Under the pieces are notes generated by a model that saw nothing but the letters and a program-made list of their open reading frames with translations, was not told the DNA's origin and did no database searches. Below, piece by piece: positions 19,807-29,211 of a DNA stretch of 64,000 bases; position 1 is the stretch's first letter; each line of letters opens with the position of its first letter. This stretch comes from Polaromonas sp. P2-4 (GTDB taxonomy: Bacteria > Pseudomonadota > Gammaproteobacteria > Burkholderiales > Burkholderiaceae_C): NCBI GenBank assembly GCA_024703855.1, contig CP087965.1, positions 1,620,001-1,684,000 of the forward strand, in the 5' to 3' direction. The translations under genes and the position numbers were made by a program.

Positions 19807-20659
19807 ATGACCCCAGCCCCCACCCCACCCGTTGTTCTTGTGACCGGCGCCGCCAAACGGCTGGGCCGCGAGATCGTGCTGGCGCTGGCCGCAAGCGGCT
19901 GGCAGGTGGCGGTGCATTACCGCAGCTCCGAATCAGACGCTATGAAAACAGTAGCTGACTGCGCCCGTCTTTCGGGGGGCTTCAGCCGCTTTCCCCGACG
20001 GGCCGCCCTTAGGGGAAACAGCCCCCTCGGGGGGCAGCGAAGCACACGCAGTGGCAAGCGTGGGGGCTCACATGTTTCAGGCTGATTTAAGCGAGGAATC
20101 GGCGGTGCGCGGCCTGCTGCCCCGCGTGGTGGCCCATTTCGGCCGGGTCGATGCCGTGGTCAACAACGCCTCGACTTTTGAGCACGACAGTGCCGCCAGC
20201 TTTGGCTTTGCCACGCTGGACAAGCACCTGCACAGCAACACCGGTGCCGCCGTCCTGCTGGCCCAGGCCTTGCACGAGCATGTGAGCGCGCGCAACGGCT
20301 CAGGTGCCGTGGTCAACCTGCTGGACCAGAAGCTGTGGAACCAGAATCCCGATTTTTTCAGCTACACGCTGTCCAAGGCCGCGCTCGAAGCCGCCGGCAC
20401 CATGCTGGCGCTGGCGCTCGCGCCCGCGGTGCGCGTGGTGGGTGTGGCACCGGGGCTCACCTTGAGCAGCCACCTGCTGAGCGACGCGCAATTTGAGGCG
20501 CGCCACAAGCTGTCGCCTCTGGGCCGTTCTTCCACGCCCGCCGATGTGGCTAGCGCGGTGAAGTTTGCGCTGGAAAATTCCTCCCTCACCGGCACCACCC
20601 TGCTGGTGGACGGCGGCCAGCACCTGATGAAGTTTGAGCGCGATTTTTCGCTGATGTGA
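19807..20659 (+). CDS. SDR-family pteridine (dihydropteridine/dihydromonapterin-type) reductase, repeat-interrupted
   Basis: Short-chain dehydrogenase with cofactor motif TGAAKRLG, NNAS and the catalytic tyrosine and lysine of YTLSKAAL, ending in DGGQHLMKFERDFSLM. The YTLSK region and its position directly before folB favour a pterin reductase in folate metabolism. After residue ~40 the gene carries two repeats back to back: a family B copy (encoding VADCARLSGG) and a family A copy. The frame shifts once within the A copy, at the G run near 20061; removing one G restores GAHMFQADLSEE. So the protein has a ~45-residue repeat-derived insertion, or the gene is inactive. Confidence 0.8.
19938..19976 (-). 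repeat. Family B element B6 inside the SDR gene
   Basis: Core GCTATGAAAACAGTAGCTG followed by GCGCCCGTC, i.e. inverted orientation. In the host frame it encodes TVADCARLSGG, in phase with B4, B5, B8 and B9. It abuts a family A copy. Confidence 0.65.
19990..20068 (-). repeat. Family A element, copy A2, inside the SDR gene
   Basis: Minus-strand element: GCCCCCACGC, hairpin CACTGCGTG, GCCCCCCGAGGGGGC, then arms TTTCCCC and GGGGAAA around a 15-nt loop (19997-20011). The arms are again self-complementary but differ from the other copies. Confidence 0.8.
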
Positions 20660-20700
20660 ACGCCTGCGCCCCCTACCACGATCACCCCTGGACTGAACCC

Positions 20701-21072
20701 ATGTACAACACCTTAGGCACCCAGATCCTGACGCTCACCGGTTTGCGCTTTGACGCGAATCTGGGCATTCTGGACCACGAAAAAACGTCGCCGCAACCGA
20801 TCCAGGTCGATGCCGAACTGAGCCTGGGCACGCAGCCACTGCTGCCCCATGACGACGACATCATGCATGTGCTGGACTACCGCAAGGTGCGCCAGATCAT
20901 CATCACCGAATGCACGGCCGAGCATGCGAACCTGCTGGAAAGCCTGATTGGCAAGCTGGCGCACCGGCTGATGCTGCTGCCGGGCGTGCTGGGTGTGCGG
21001 GTAAAAATTGCAAAACTTGAAATTTTTGACGACTGCGAAGTAGCCATTCGCATTGAAACAGGACAGTGGTGA
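20701..21072 (+). CDS. folB: Dihydroneopterin aldolase
   Basis: Folate pathway enzyme splitting 7,8-dihydroneopterin into 6-hydroxymethyl-dihydropterin and glycolaldehyde. 123 residues from ATG 20701, with [21 protein letters not shown], the conserved [11 protein letters not shown] and [15 protein letters not shown] segments and a C-terminal [12 protein letters not shown] (family usually has a K-P motif in this area). Intact. Follows the pteridine reductase and touches the ttcA start region, suggesting co-transcription. Confidence 0.92.
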   Translation: MYNTLGTQILTLTGLRFDANLGILDHEKTSPQPIQVDAELSLGTQPLLPHDDDIMHVLDYRKVRQIIITECTAEHANLLESLIGKLAHRLMLLPGVLGVRVKIAKLEIFDDCEVAIRIETGQW

Positions 21073-21077
21073 ACGAC

Positions 21078-22023
21078 ATGAATGCAGTATGGATGGACGA
21101 GCAGGCGGAGAGTTCGGTGCGGGTGCAGAACGCCATGAAGATTGAGCGCGAAGACCACAAGTTAGAGAAGCGCCTGTGCCGTGAGGTCGGCCGCGCGATT
21201 GTGGACTTCAACATGATTGAAGAGGGCGACAAGGTCATGGTGTGTGTGTCGGGCGGCAAGGACAGCTACGCCATGCTCGACATCTTGCTTAAATTGCAAA
21301 AGCGCACCCATCAAGTTCGAGCTGATTGCCGTCAACCTGGACCAAAAGCAGCCCGGTTTTCCCTGAGCACATCCTGCCCGAGTACCTCAGCAAGCTGGGC
21401 GTGCCGTTTCACATCGAAAACCAGGACACCTACAGCATCGTCAAGCGCGTGATTCCCGAAGGCAAGACGCTGTGCTCGCTGTGTTCACGGCTGCGCCGCG
21501 GCATTTTGTACCGCGTGGCGGGCGAGCTGGGGGCGACCAAGATCGCGCTGGGCCACCACCGCGACGACATGCTGCAGACGTTTTTCCTCAACATGTTTTT
21601 TGCGGCCAAGCTCAAGGGCATGCCGCCCAAGCTGGTCAGCGACGACGGCAAAAACATCGTGATCCGCCCCATGGCCTATGTGCCCGAAAAGACCTGACGC
21701 GCTGGGCGCAGGTGCAAGACTTTCCGATCATTCCCTGCACGCTGTGCGGCAGCCAGGAAAACCTGCAGCGCAAGCAAGTCGGCAACCTGCTGCGCGAGTG
21801 GGACAAAAAGCACCCCGGCCGGTTGGAAAACATGTTCAGCGCGCTGCAAAACATCGTGCCCTCGCACCTGATGGACAGCAAGCGCCATGACTTCAAAAAC
21901 ATCAAGACCACCGGCGTGGCCGACGCAGAGGGCGACAAGGCCTTTGATGCCGATGAGTTCAAGGACCCTTTCAGCCAGCCGACGCTGCCGGGTCAATCGG
22001 TCATCAGCCTGGTTTCGGCATAG
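21078..22023 (+). CDS. ttcA: tRNA 2-thiocytidine(32) synthetase TtcA, frame broken
   Basis: ATP-dependent, Fe-S dependent thiolation of C32 in tRNA. PP-loop [10 protein letters not shown] near the N-terminus, [13 protein letters not shown] and [12 protein letters not shown] for the cysteines that hold the cluster, and [14 protein letters not shown]. Frame breaks near 21305 and 21345 flank [15 protein letters not shown], and one near 21692 (PEK, then [16 protein letters not shown]) lies in an A/G run. All pieces are collinear with ~315 residues. The C-terminal part [13 protein letters not shown] is echoed by a remnant at 22738-22889. Confidence 0.9.
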
Positions 22024-22057
22024 CCCATTGTTTCTCAAAAAAACGACTGGAGCCCAT

Positions 22058-22674
22058 ATGAAACGTGCACTAACAGCTATCTTTTCAGTAGCAGCCATGG
22101 TGTTGTTCATGACCGGCTGCTCCGGCATGCGGCTGGTGGACAACGACGTGACCGCCTTCCCGCGCTGGAATGGCACCCCGCCCGGCCCTGGCACGGCCTA
22201 CCGGTTTGAACGCCTGCCGTCCCAGCAGGCGCCCGAGATGCAGCAAGACCGCGTGGAAGCGCAGGCGCGCACGGCGCTCGCCAAGGTCGGCATGGAGTTG
22301 AACCCGGCCGCGGCGCTACAGCGTGCAGGTGGTGCTTGTCAGCCAGTTGCTGGACCGCCTGCCTTACGAAAGTGGACGGCATGACGGCTACAGCCTTGGC
22401 CTTCCGGGCGTTTTTATGGGCGGTGGCAGCCGCGGCGCATCGATGGGCATGTCGTTTCCCATGCGCTTCGGGCAGCCCTACTACAAGCGCGATCTGAGCA
22501 TTTTGATGCGCGACTTGCGCAGCCAGCAAGTGGTCTTTGAATCCCGCGCCCTGCACGAGGGCGTGTGGAGCGACACACCAGCCGTGCTGCCCGCCATGCT
22601 GGACGCAGCCTTGCGCGGTTTTCCCCGAACCACCGCCCGGCACGCGCCGGATCAATGTTGAAATCCCACGGTAA
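22058..22674 (+). CDS. DUF4136-type lipoprotein, copy 1, frame broken twice
   Basis: Signal peptide with lipobox LFMTGC (Cys21), then LVDNDVTAFPRW, AYRFERLPSQQA and, after a frame break near 22315, YKRDLSILMRDLRSQQVVFESRALHEGVWSD. A second break in the CCCC run near 22634 gives the family ending PPPGTRRINVEIPR, stop 22672-22674. Clearly paralogous to the gene at 22911 (AYRFERLLSQQS, RRVNIEIPR). Outer-membrane lipoprotein of unknown role. Part of the signal peptide (ALTAIFSVAAM) coincides with a GCTAT-N8-GTAGC core resembling family B. Confidence 0.8.
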
Positions 22675-22680
22675 GGATAT

Positions 22681-22735
22681 GGCCCCCCACGCTTTTCACT
22701 GCGTGTAATGCGCTGCCCCCAAGGGGGCTAATTTC
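22681..22735 (+). repeat. Family A element, truncated copy A3
   Basis: GGCCCCCCACGC, hairpin CACTGCGTG, CTGCCCCCAAGGGGGC, then only the first arm (AATTTCC) before the sequence turns into a ttcA remnant at 22738. The 15-nt loop and second arm are missing, so the element was cut at this junction. Confidence 0.75.
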
Positions 22736-22737
22736 CA

Positions 22738-22889
22738 AACATCGTGCTTTCGCACCGGATAGACGGAACACAGCCTGATTTGAGGGGTCTAAAAATTTTG
22801 GGCTGGCCAGTGCGGAGGGTGACAAGACCTTCGACCCCGAGGAACTCGCCCCCGCCGCCCTGTCGGGCCCGCAAGTCCTGAAAATTTGA
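22738..22889 (+). pseudogene. Remnant of a second ttcA copy (3' end only)
   Basis: Translation gives NIVLSHRIDGTQPDLRGLKI, then after one frame slip LASAEGDKTFDPEEL and a stop at 22887-22889. This matches [20 protein letters not shown] and [15 protein letters not shown] at the end of the intact ttcA at 21078-22023. No start or PP-loop exists. The remnant lies between the two DUF4136 lipoprotein genes and 21 bp before copy 2, mirroring the ttcA-lipoprotein order upstream (34 bp gap), so it marks a tandem duplication followed by deletion. Confidence 0.72.
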
Positions 22890-22910
22890 CGATATCTGCC
22901 GGAGGTCCTT

Positions 22911-23504
22911 ATGAAACGGACGTTGGGCGCTCTTCTTTCTGCAGTACTCCTGCTCGGTGGCTGCGCCACCACCCGGCTGGTCGACAGCGACGTGCGCAGC
23001 TTCTCCAGCCTGCCGGCCGCGCCCCCCAGCGCCGCCTACCGGTTTGAGCGCCTGCTCTCGCAGCAGTCCTACGGCGAGCAACAGGCCCAGATCGAAGCCA
23101 TGGCCCAACAAGCCCTGGCCAAAGTGGGCCTGCAGCGCAATGACAGCGCGGCGAAATACAGCGTGCAAATCGGTGCCCAGGCACAACGCGAGATCCGTTA
23201 TGACTACGACCCCTGGTGGCCGGGTTGGGGTCCACGCTGGCGCGGCCACATGGGCTTCAGCCACGGCCCGCTCTGGCACCACCCCTTCCCTCCATACACG
23301 GAAACACGGCTGTACAAGCACGAGGTCAGCCTGGTCCTGCGCGACCTGGCCTCCAACAAACTGGTCTACGAGACCCATGCCATGCACGACGGGCTCTGGG
23401 CCGACAGCGCGGCCATCTGGCCCGTGATGTTCGAGGCCGCCCTGAGCGGCTTTCCAAACCCGCCGCCCGGGATGCGCCGGGTGAATATCGAGATTCCGCG
23501 CTAG
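22911..23504 (+). CDS. DUF4136-type lipoprotein, copy 2
   Basis: 197 residues, intact: lipobox LLGGC (Cys18), TTRLVDSDVRSFSSLPAAPP, AYRFERLLSQQS, a Trp/Pro-rich middle (YDPWWPGWGPRWRGHMGF), then SLVLRDLASNKLVYETHAMH and RRVNIEIPR. Strong ribosome site GGAGG upstream of ATG. Paralogue of the preceding lipoprotein; the pair arose with the duplicated ttcA 3' end. Outer membrane or periplasm-facing; no function known. Confidence 0.87.
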   Translation: MKRTLGALLSAVLLLGGCATTRLVDSDVRSFSSLPAAPPSAAYRFERLLSQQSYGEQQAQIEAMAQQALAKVGLQRNDSAAKYSVQIGAQAQREIRYDYDPWWPGWGPRWRGHMGFSHGPLWHHPFPPYTETRLYKHEVSLVLRDLASNKLVYETHAMHDGLWADSAAIWPVMFEAALSGFPNPPPGMRRVNIEIPR

Positions 23505-23510
23505 GGATGT

Positions 23511-23676
23511 GGCCCCCACGTTCGCTCGCTTCGCGTAGCTCTCTGCCCCCGAGGGGGCTGAACTTGCTCGGGGCGGCCCTTCGCGGCGTTCGTTCTGGCC
23601 CCCACGTTCGCTCGCTTCGCGTAGCTCTCTGCCCCCGAGGGGGTTAATTTCCCTTGGGGCGGCCCGGCGGGAAATT
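23511..23676 (+). repeat. Tandem pair of family A elements, copies A4 and A5
   Basis: Two copies start at 23511 and 23597 (86-bp period), with identical first ~50 nt including hairpin CGCTTCGCG and CTGCCCCCGAGGGGG. A5 ends with arms AATTTCCC and GGGAAATT around the 15-nt loop (23654-23668). In A4 the arms (GAACTTGC, GCGGCGTTC) pair only partly. Lies between the lipoprotein stop and the phosphatase gene. Confidence 0.8.
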
Positions 23677-23742
23677 GCTGGTTCTTCCTGTTTCCCCTTG
23701 AGACTCTGCGGGGGATGGGTGACCGCCTAAAATCAAGAGAAC

Positions 23743-24381
23743 ATGGAACCCACCCGCATCATCGCCATCCGCCATGGCGAGACCACCTGGAATGTGGACT
23801 CGCGCATCCAGGGCCACCTCGACATCCCGCTCAATGACACCGGTCGCATGCAGGCGCACCGCCTGGCGCTGGCGCTGGCGGGCGAGCCCATCACCGCCAT
23901 TTACGCCAGCGACCTGTGGCGCGCCTATGACACCGCGCTCTACGTCAGCCGGGCCGTGGACGTGGACGTGACGACCGAGGAAGGCCTGCGCGAACGCAGC
24001 TTTGGCGAGTTTCAGGGCAAGACCTTTGCCGAAATCGAGGCCGCCCTGCCCGAACAGGCGATGCGCTGGCGCAAGCGCGACCCGGCGTTTGCGCCACCCG
24101 GCGGCGAGTCGCTGCTGGAACTGCGCGAGCGCGTGGTCAGCACCGCCGAGCGCCTGGCCGCCCGGCACCGCGGCGAGCTGATTGCCCTGGTCGGCCATGG
24201 CGGCGTGATGGACGTGCTGTACCGCGCCGCCACCCGGCTGGACCTGCAGGCGCCGCGCACCTGGGAGCTGGGCAATGCCGCCATCAACCGCCTGCTCTGG
24301 AGCCCCGAAGGCTTCACGCTGGTGGGCTGGGCCGACACCCAGCACCTGGACGACGACACACTCGACGAGACCTACTCATGA
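23743..24381 (+). CDS. Histidine phosphatase family protein (phosphoglycerate mutase-like)
   Basis: 212 residues with the catalytic RHGETTWN (His11), the second-site arginine/glutamate LRERSFGEFQG and the distal VGHGGVMD histidine. Length and motif set fit the CobC/GpmB/YhfR group of broad phosphatases rather than true glycolytic mutase, but the substrate cannot be assigned. Stop overlaps the ATG of the next gene by 4 bp (ATGA), so the two are coupled. Confidence 0.88.
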   Translation: MEPTRIIAIRHGETTWNVDSRIQGHLDIPLNDTGRMQAHRLALALAGEPITAIYASDLWRAYDTALYVSRAVDVDVTTEEGLRERSFGEFQGKTFAEIEAALPEQAMRWRKRDPAFAPPGGESLLELRERVVSTAERLAARHRGELIALVGHGGVMDVLYRAATRLDLQAPRTWELGNAAINRLLWSPEGFTLVGWADTQHLDDDTLDETYS

Positions 24382-25536
24382 TGATGGATGTACCCGGCCA
24401 TTTGCCCGCCCATTTAACCGGCCTGATCGGCCAGGCCGTCAGCGCGATTGACACGCCGGCGCTGGTGATTGACCTGGACGCGATGGCGCGCAACCTGGCC
24501 AGCATGGCCGCCTTTGCGCGCCAGCACCAGCTCAAGCTGCGGCCCCACGCCAAGATGCACAAAAGCGCCACCCTGGCCAAGCTGCAGATGGCGGCGGGCG
24601 CAGTGGGTGTCTGCGTGCAGAAAACCGCCGAGGCCGAAGCGCTGGCGGCAGGTGGTGTCAACAACATTTACATCAGCAATGAAGTCATCGCGCCGGCCAA
24701 GCTCCAGCGCGTGGCGGCGCTGGCCCAGCAACTTGCCGCGCGCAACGGGCAGCTTGCCATTGCGGTTGACAGCGTTGAAGGTATCCGCCGGTTGGCCGCC
24801 GCGTCTGAAGGCATGACGCTTGGGTTGATTCATGTGCTGGTGGAAATTGATGTGGGCCAGGGGCGCTGCGGCTTGGCGCCCGGCCCTGCCGCCGTGCCAC
24901 TGGTGCAGGCCATCAGCCGCCACCCGCAACTGCAGTTTGCCGGCCTGCAGGCCTACCACGGCCGCGCCCAGCATTTCCGATCGCTGGCCGAGCGGCGCGC
25001 CGCGATTGAACAAGTGGTGCAGGACGTGAGGCGTACTGTGACTGCCCTGCAAGCCGCAGGCCATGCCGTGCCACTGGTGACGGGCGCGGGCAGCGGCACG
25101 TTTTTGCTTGAAGCCGCCAGCGGTGTCTATGGCGAATTGCAGGCCGGCTCTTACCTGTTCATGGACCGCGACTACGCCAGCAATGAGCCCGACCCGGCGC
25201 AGCCTGCAGTTTGAACACGCGCTGTTCGTCAAGTCGCAGGTGATCAGCGCTTGCGTCAGCCATGCGGTGGTGGATGCCGGCCATAAAAGCCACGCGATTG
25301 ATTCAGGCCTGCCAGCGGTGCATGGCCTGCCGCTAACCTATGCCAACGGCGGTGATGAGCACGGCATCTTGCACGGCGCTGCGCTACCGGCCTTGGGCGA
25401 CACGGTCTGGTTGATTCCCGGCCATTGCGACCCGACGGTCAACCTGCACGACCACCTGATTGGCGTGCGCGGCGGCCTGCAGCACGGCACTGTCGAACAG
25501 ATCATCAGGGTTGATGCCAGAGGCGCGCTCACCTGA
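24378..25536 (+). CDS. DSD1-family PLP enzyme (D-threonine aldolase / D-serine dehydratase like), one frame break
   Basis: Alanine-racemase-fold PLP enzyme: IDTPALVIDLDAMARN, the PLP lysine in RPHAKMHKSATLAK, YHGRAQHF, and the C-terminal metal-binding pair in IPGHCDPTVNLHD. The frame breaks near 25203 (after DYASNEPDPAQPA) and continues QFEHALFVKSQVIS to 25536, giving ~386 residues in total. Family members cleave D-threonine or dehydrate D-serine; the exact activity is open. Coupled to the phosphatase gene upstream. Confidence 0.85.
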
Positions 25537-25555
25537 TTCCGCGCAAAATCGAACG

Positions 25556-27302
25556 ATGGGAAAAATCATCGTTCTGGCCACGCCAGTCTTCTTTTGCTGA
25601 TCGCCATCGAGTTTGTTTGGGGCTGGCTGCGCGCAAAGGCACCGGCCGCAACACCTACCAGCTTGACGACGCCATCAACAGCATCAGCCTGGGCGCGCTC
25701 AGCCAGCTCAGCGCCGTGCTGCTGCCATTGCTGAGCATCGGCATTTACACCGCCGTTCAATCATCGGTGTCGCTGGTGCCCGCTGCACAAGCCGAGGCCT
25801 TCTGGAACACCTGGTACGGCTGGCTGCTGGCCCTGGTTTTTTACGATTTTTGTTATTACTGGCTGCACCGCATGGGCCATGAATCGGCCGTGCTGTGGGC
25901 CGCCCATGTGGTGCACCACCAGAGCCAGCGCTACAACCTGTCAACCGCGCTGCGGCAACCCAGCACGGACCTGCTGCTGGGCTGGGTTTTTTACCTGCCG
26001 CTGGCCGTGGCCGGCGTGCCGCCGGTGCTGTTTGGCATCATCGCGCTGGTGGACCTGCTCTACCAATTCTGGGTGCATACCGAACACATCGGCAAGCTCG
26101 GCTGGTTTGACCGCGTGTTCTGCTCGCCCTCCAACCACCGCGTCCACCATGCCGTCAACGACGACTACCTCGACAAAAACTACGGCGGCATCCTGATCCT
26201 CTGGGACCGGCTGTTTGGCAGCTTCAAGGAAGAAACTGCGCCCTGCGTTTACGGCACCCGCAGCCCGCTGGACAGTTGGGACCCGCTGTGGGCCAACGCC
26301 GAGGTCTACTGGTCGCTGCTCAAGGACAGCTGGCACGCCAACAGCTGGGCCGACAAGGTCCGCATCTGGTTCAAACCGCCGGGCTGGCGGCCTGCCGATG
26401 TGGCGGCACGTTTTCCGCGGCCGGCGTTTGACATCAGCCAGGTGCAAACCTTTCAACCTGCCGCGAGCCGCGCCGTGCTGTGGTTTGCTGCGGTGCAATT
26501 CATGCTGCTGCTGCCGTGCGTGTCGGCCTTTCTGTGGTTTGCCGACAGCTTGCCCCCGGCCCATTTAGCCGTCTGGCTGGCCGCCCTCGCCACCGGCTTC
26601 TGGGCCATGGGCGCAGTGCTGCAGGGGCGCTTGAGCCTGCTGGAAGTGCTGCTGGTAGAGGCCGCAGCACTGGGCGCCGCCACCGGTGCGCTGGAACTGC
26701 TCGAATGGCACCGCCTCTTCAAACCGCTGCCGATGATTTTAGCTATCATTTTGGTAGCTGCTCGCGCCCATGTATCGGGGGCCAGAGGCCAATTTGACGT
26801 TTACTTACTGCTCGCCCTGGCGGCCTCGCTGGCAGGCGATGTGTTCCTGATGTTTGAGGGCTATTTCATCCCCGGTCTGGTGTCCTTTCTGGTGGCGCAC
26901 CTGTTTTACATCGCCCTGTTCAAGCAAGGCGTGGCCTGGCTGCCGAGCCGCCCGGCGCTGGTCACCACCATGGGGATTGGTGCGCTGATGTACGCCTTCT
27001 TGTGGAGCAACGGCTTGCCAGCCGAATTGCGCGCACCGGTGGCCGTCTACGTCACGGCCATCGCCCTCATGGCCGCCCAGGCCCTGGGCCGCGCCCTGGT
27101 GCTGCACGACCAGGCCGCCACGCGGGTGGCCATAGGCGCTGGCGTGTTCATGCTCAGCGACTCGCTGCTGGCCTTTAACCAGTTTGTGCAGCCCTTGCCG
27201 ATGGCCGCGCTGTGGGTGTTGTCCAGCTATTACCTGGCGCAGATTTTGATGGTGCGCTACGCGCGGCCGGCGTTGCTCACTAGCGAGGCCCCTCGTGGCT
27301 AA
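25556..27302 (+). CDS. Sterol desaturase/fatty-acid hydroxylase family protein fused to a YhhN (lysoplasmalogenase) domain
   Basis: The true start is probably ATG 25556 (MGKIIVLATPVFF). A T run near 25594 is one base short, and repairing it gives FFLLIAIEFVWGWLRAKGTG and joins the open frame from 25617. The N-terminal ~250 residues carry the di-iron histidine boxes HRMGHE, HVVHHQ and HRVHH in a membrane-hydroxylase background. The C-terminal ~190 residues (HRLFKPLPM, SLAGDVFLMFEGYFIPGLVS, FLVAHLFYIALF, FMLSDSLLAFNQF) look like YhhN/TMEM86. Alkylglycerol monooxygenase belongs to the first family and lysoplasmalogenase to the second, so an ether-lipid cleaving bifunctional membrane enzyme is a reasonable inference. 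A family B repeat (26738-26800) encodes part of the YhhN start. Confidence 0.85.
26738..26800 (-). repeat. Family B element B8, full copy, in frame in the desaturase/YhhN gene
   Basis: Core TAGCTATCATTTTGGTAGCT, linker GCTCGCGCCCATG, then TATCGGGGGCCAGAGGCCAA. Host frame translation is ILVAARAHVSGARGQFD, alignable with the ABC-ATPase peptide IAGSARQSGAEGLFD from B4. Confidence 0.75.
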
Positions 27303-28130
27303 AGACGGTCTTCGAGTGCCTTGCCCGGTACGAGTAGCGCAACTGCCATCATCAGCACGCCAAGGGCCAACGCTGCCAGACCACCCCACCAGCAGACAAA
27401 AGTCCATGCGTTGTAACGGCCAGAATTGGCTCTCAGCTCTTGCGCGAGATCCGACGACGCAACGCTTGCGATACTACGTGCGGCCACATACTGGTAGCTC
27501 GCATCCCCAAGGAAATAGGCACCAACCATGCAGGCAGTCAGACCGAGAAACATCGCCGCAGCTTTCGGCCACCTGATCCCTTTAATGAAGAGCAGCGCGG
27601 TGGCCACCGAGACACCGCCCACCAGAAACAAGCGGCCTACAACCTTGTCTGCCGCCAAAGGCAGGAGATGTTGCCAGGCCCAAGGCAGTGGCGACAGCAT
27701 CCAGTCGGCGTCCGGTGCCAGCCCGATTGGCGTCTCAAGGAATTGCATGCCAGCGACCGCAAGCACAATCGCCAGAACGGCCCCGCACCAGCTGATGGTC
27801 ATGAGCAGATAGCAGGCTTTGCGAAACGCTTGGCAGGCGTCGGCCGAAGCCTCTGACCAATGCCGCTGCACCAGATGGCTGGCCCATCCAGCGGAAAGCG
27901 CTTGTGCCCGCCGCTGCCAGCACGGCGGGCACCCCATGCAGCGTCACGAAACCCTCCAGTAGAAAAACCGGAAGGTAGCCAAAAACCACGCCGGCCAGTG
28001 CATAGGCGATCATGGCCACTGTGACCGCACCTAGGAAGCAGGAATTGAAAAAACGCTGGTGAGGATGCAAATTTGCCCATGTTGATTTGGGATCAACCGA
28101 AGCCGAAAACGCAACCAATCGACCCATCAT
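27299..28130 (-). CDS. Hypothetical multi-pass membrane protein, one frame break
   Basis: No family recognised. ATG 28130 overlaps the ruvB stop (TGATG). The first part (VAFSASVDPKSTWANLHPHQ, then a membrane segment FLGAVTVAMIAYALAGVVFG) loses frame near 27900 and continues ALSAGWASHLVQRHWSEASA to the stop at 27299. About five hydrophobic segments in ~276 residues, including GAVLAIVLAVAGMQFLETP and FVCWWGGLAALALGVLMMAV. Its coupling to ruvB is probably incidental co-transcription. Confidence 0.62.
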
Positions 28131-29209
28131 CAACCCGCAAAAAGGTCTGACCCGCCATCTTGCCGCGCGGCAGGCGGCGTGACGCCTAAATGCCGGAACG
28201 CCGCCAGCGTCGCAATGCGCCCGCGCGGTGTGCGCTGCAAATAGCCCTGCTGAATCAGGTAGGGCTCGATCACGTCTTCAATCGTGCCCGGCTCCTCGCC
28301 AATGCTGGCGGCAATATTGTCCAGCCCGACCGGGCCACCGTCAAAGCGGTGAATCACGGCTTCAAGCAGCTTGCGGTCCATCACATCAAAGCCCTGCGGG
28401 TCCACGTCGAGCATGGCCAGCGCCTTGTTGGCAATGTCCAGCGTGATCTTGCCCTGGCCCTTCACATCCGCATAGTCGCGCACGCGGCGCAACAAGCGGT
28501 TGGCAATGCGCGGCGTGCCGCGTGAACGGCGCGCAATTTCAAAGCCACCCTCGGCATCCACGGGCACATTCAGCAGTCCGGCGCTGCGCTTGACGATGCG
28601 CGCCAGCTCTTCAGCGGTGTAAAACTCCAGCCGCGCCACGATGCCAAAACGGTCACGCAAAGGGTTGGTCAACATGCCGGCACGCGTGGTCGCGCCGACC
28701 AGCGTGAAAGGCTGCAAATCCAGCTTGATGCTGCGCGCCGCCGGGCCCTCGCCAATCATGATGTCGATCTGGTAGTCCTCCAGCGCAGGGTAAAGGATTT
28801 CCTCGACCACCGGGCTCAGGCGGTGAATCTCGTCGATAAAGAGCACATCGTTTTTCTCCAGATTGGTCAGCAGCGCCGCCAGATCCTTGGGCTTTTCCAG
28901 CACCGGGCCCGAAGTCTGGCGCAGGTTCACGCCCAGCTCATGCGCAATGATGTGGCTTAGCGTGGTCTTGCCCAAGCCGGGCGGGCCGAACAGCAGCACA
29001 TGGTCGAGGGCTTCGCTGCGTTTTTTGGCCGCCCCAATGAAAATCTCGAGCTGCTCACGCACCTTGGCCTGGCCCACATACTCGTCAAACAGTTTGGGCC
29101 GCAGCGCCCGCTCAATCGCTTCCTCGTGCGGCGAGGCGGGCACGGCCGATATCACGCGTTTGGACGGCGGCAGGTCGGCCGCGGAAAAGTCGTCAATTTG
29201 GATGCTCAT
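28130..29209 (-). CDS. ruvB: Holliday junction branch migration ATPase RuvB
   Basis: 359 residues: N-terminal [17 protein letters not shown], Walker [10 protein letters not shown], Walker [11 protein letters not shown], sensor 1 [10 protein letters not shown], arginine finger region [13 protein letters not shown] and the C-terminal winged helix [15 protein letters not shown]. Hexameric motor that drives branch migration with RuvA, encoded 2 bp upstream on the same strand. Intact. ruvC is not in the window. Confidence 0.97.
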   Translation of the reverse strand: MSIQIDDFSAADLPPSKRVISAVPASPHEEAIERALRPKLFDEYVGQAKVREQLEIFIGAAKKRSEALDHVLLFGPPGLGKTTLSHIIAHELGVNLRQTSGPVLEKPKDLAALLTNLEKNDVLFIDEIHRLSPVVEEILYPALEDYQIDIMIGEGPAARSIKLDLQPFTLVGATTRAGMLTNPLRDRFGIVARLEFYTAEELARIVKRSAGLLNVPVDAEGGFEIARRSRGTPRIANRLLRRVRDYADVKGQGKITLDIANKALAMLDVDPQGFDVMDRKLLEAVIHRFDGGPVGLDNIAASIGEEPGTIEDVIEPYLIQQGYLQRTPRGRIATLAAFRHLGVTPPAARQDGGSDLFAG

Positions 29210-29211
29210 GG

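Noticed and set aside
23511..23676. Possible CRISPR-like array from two similar repeats
   Set aside because: Only two units, no unique spacers of constant length, no cas genes; they are family A elements in tandem.
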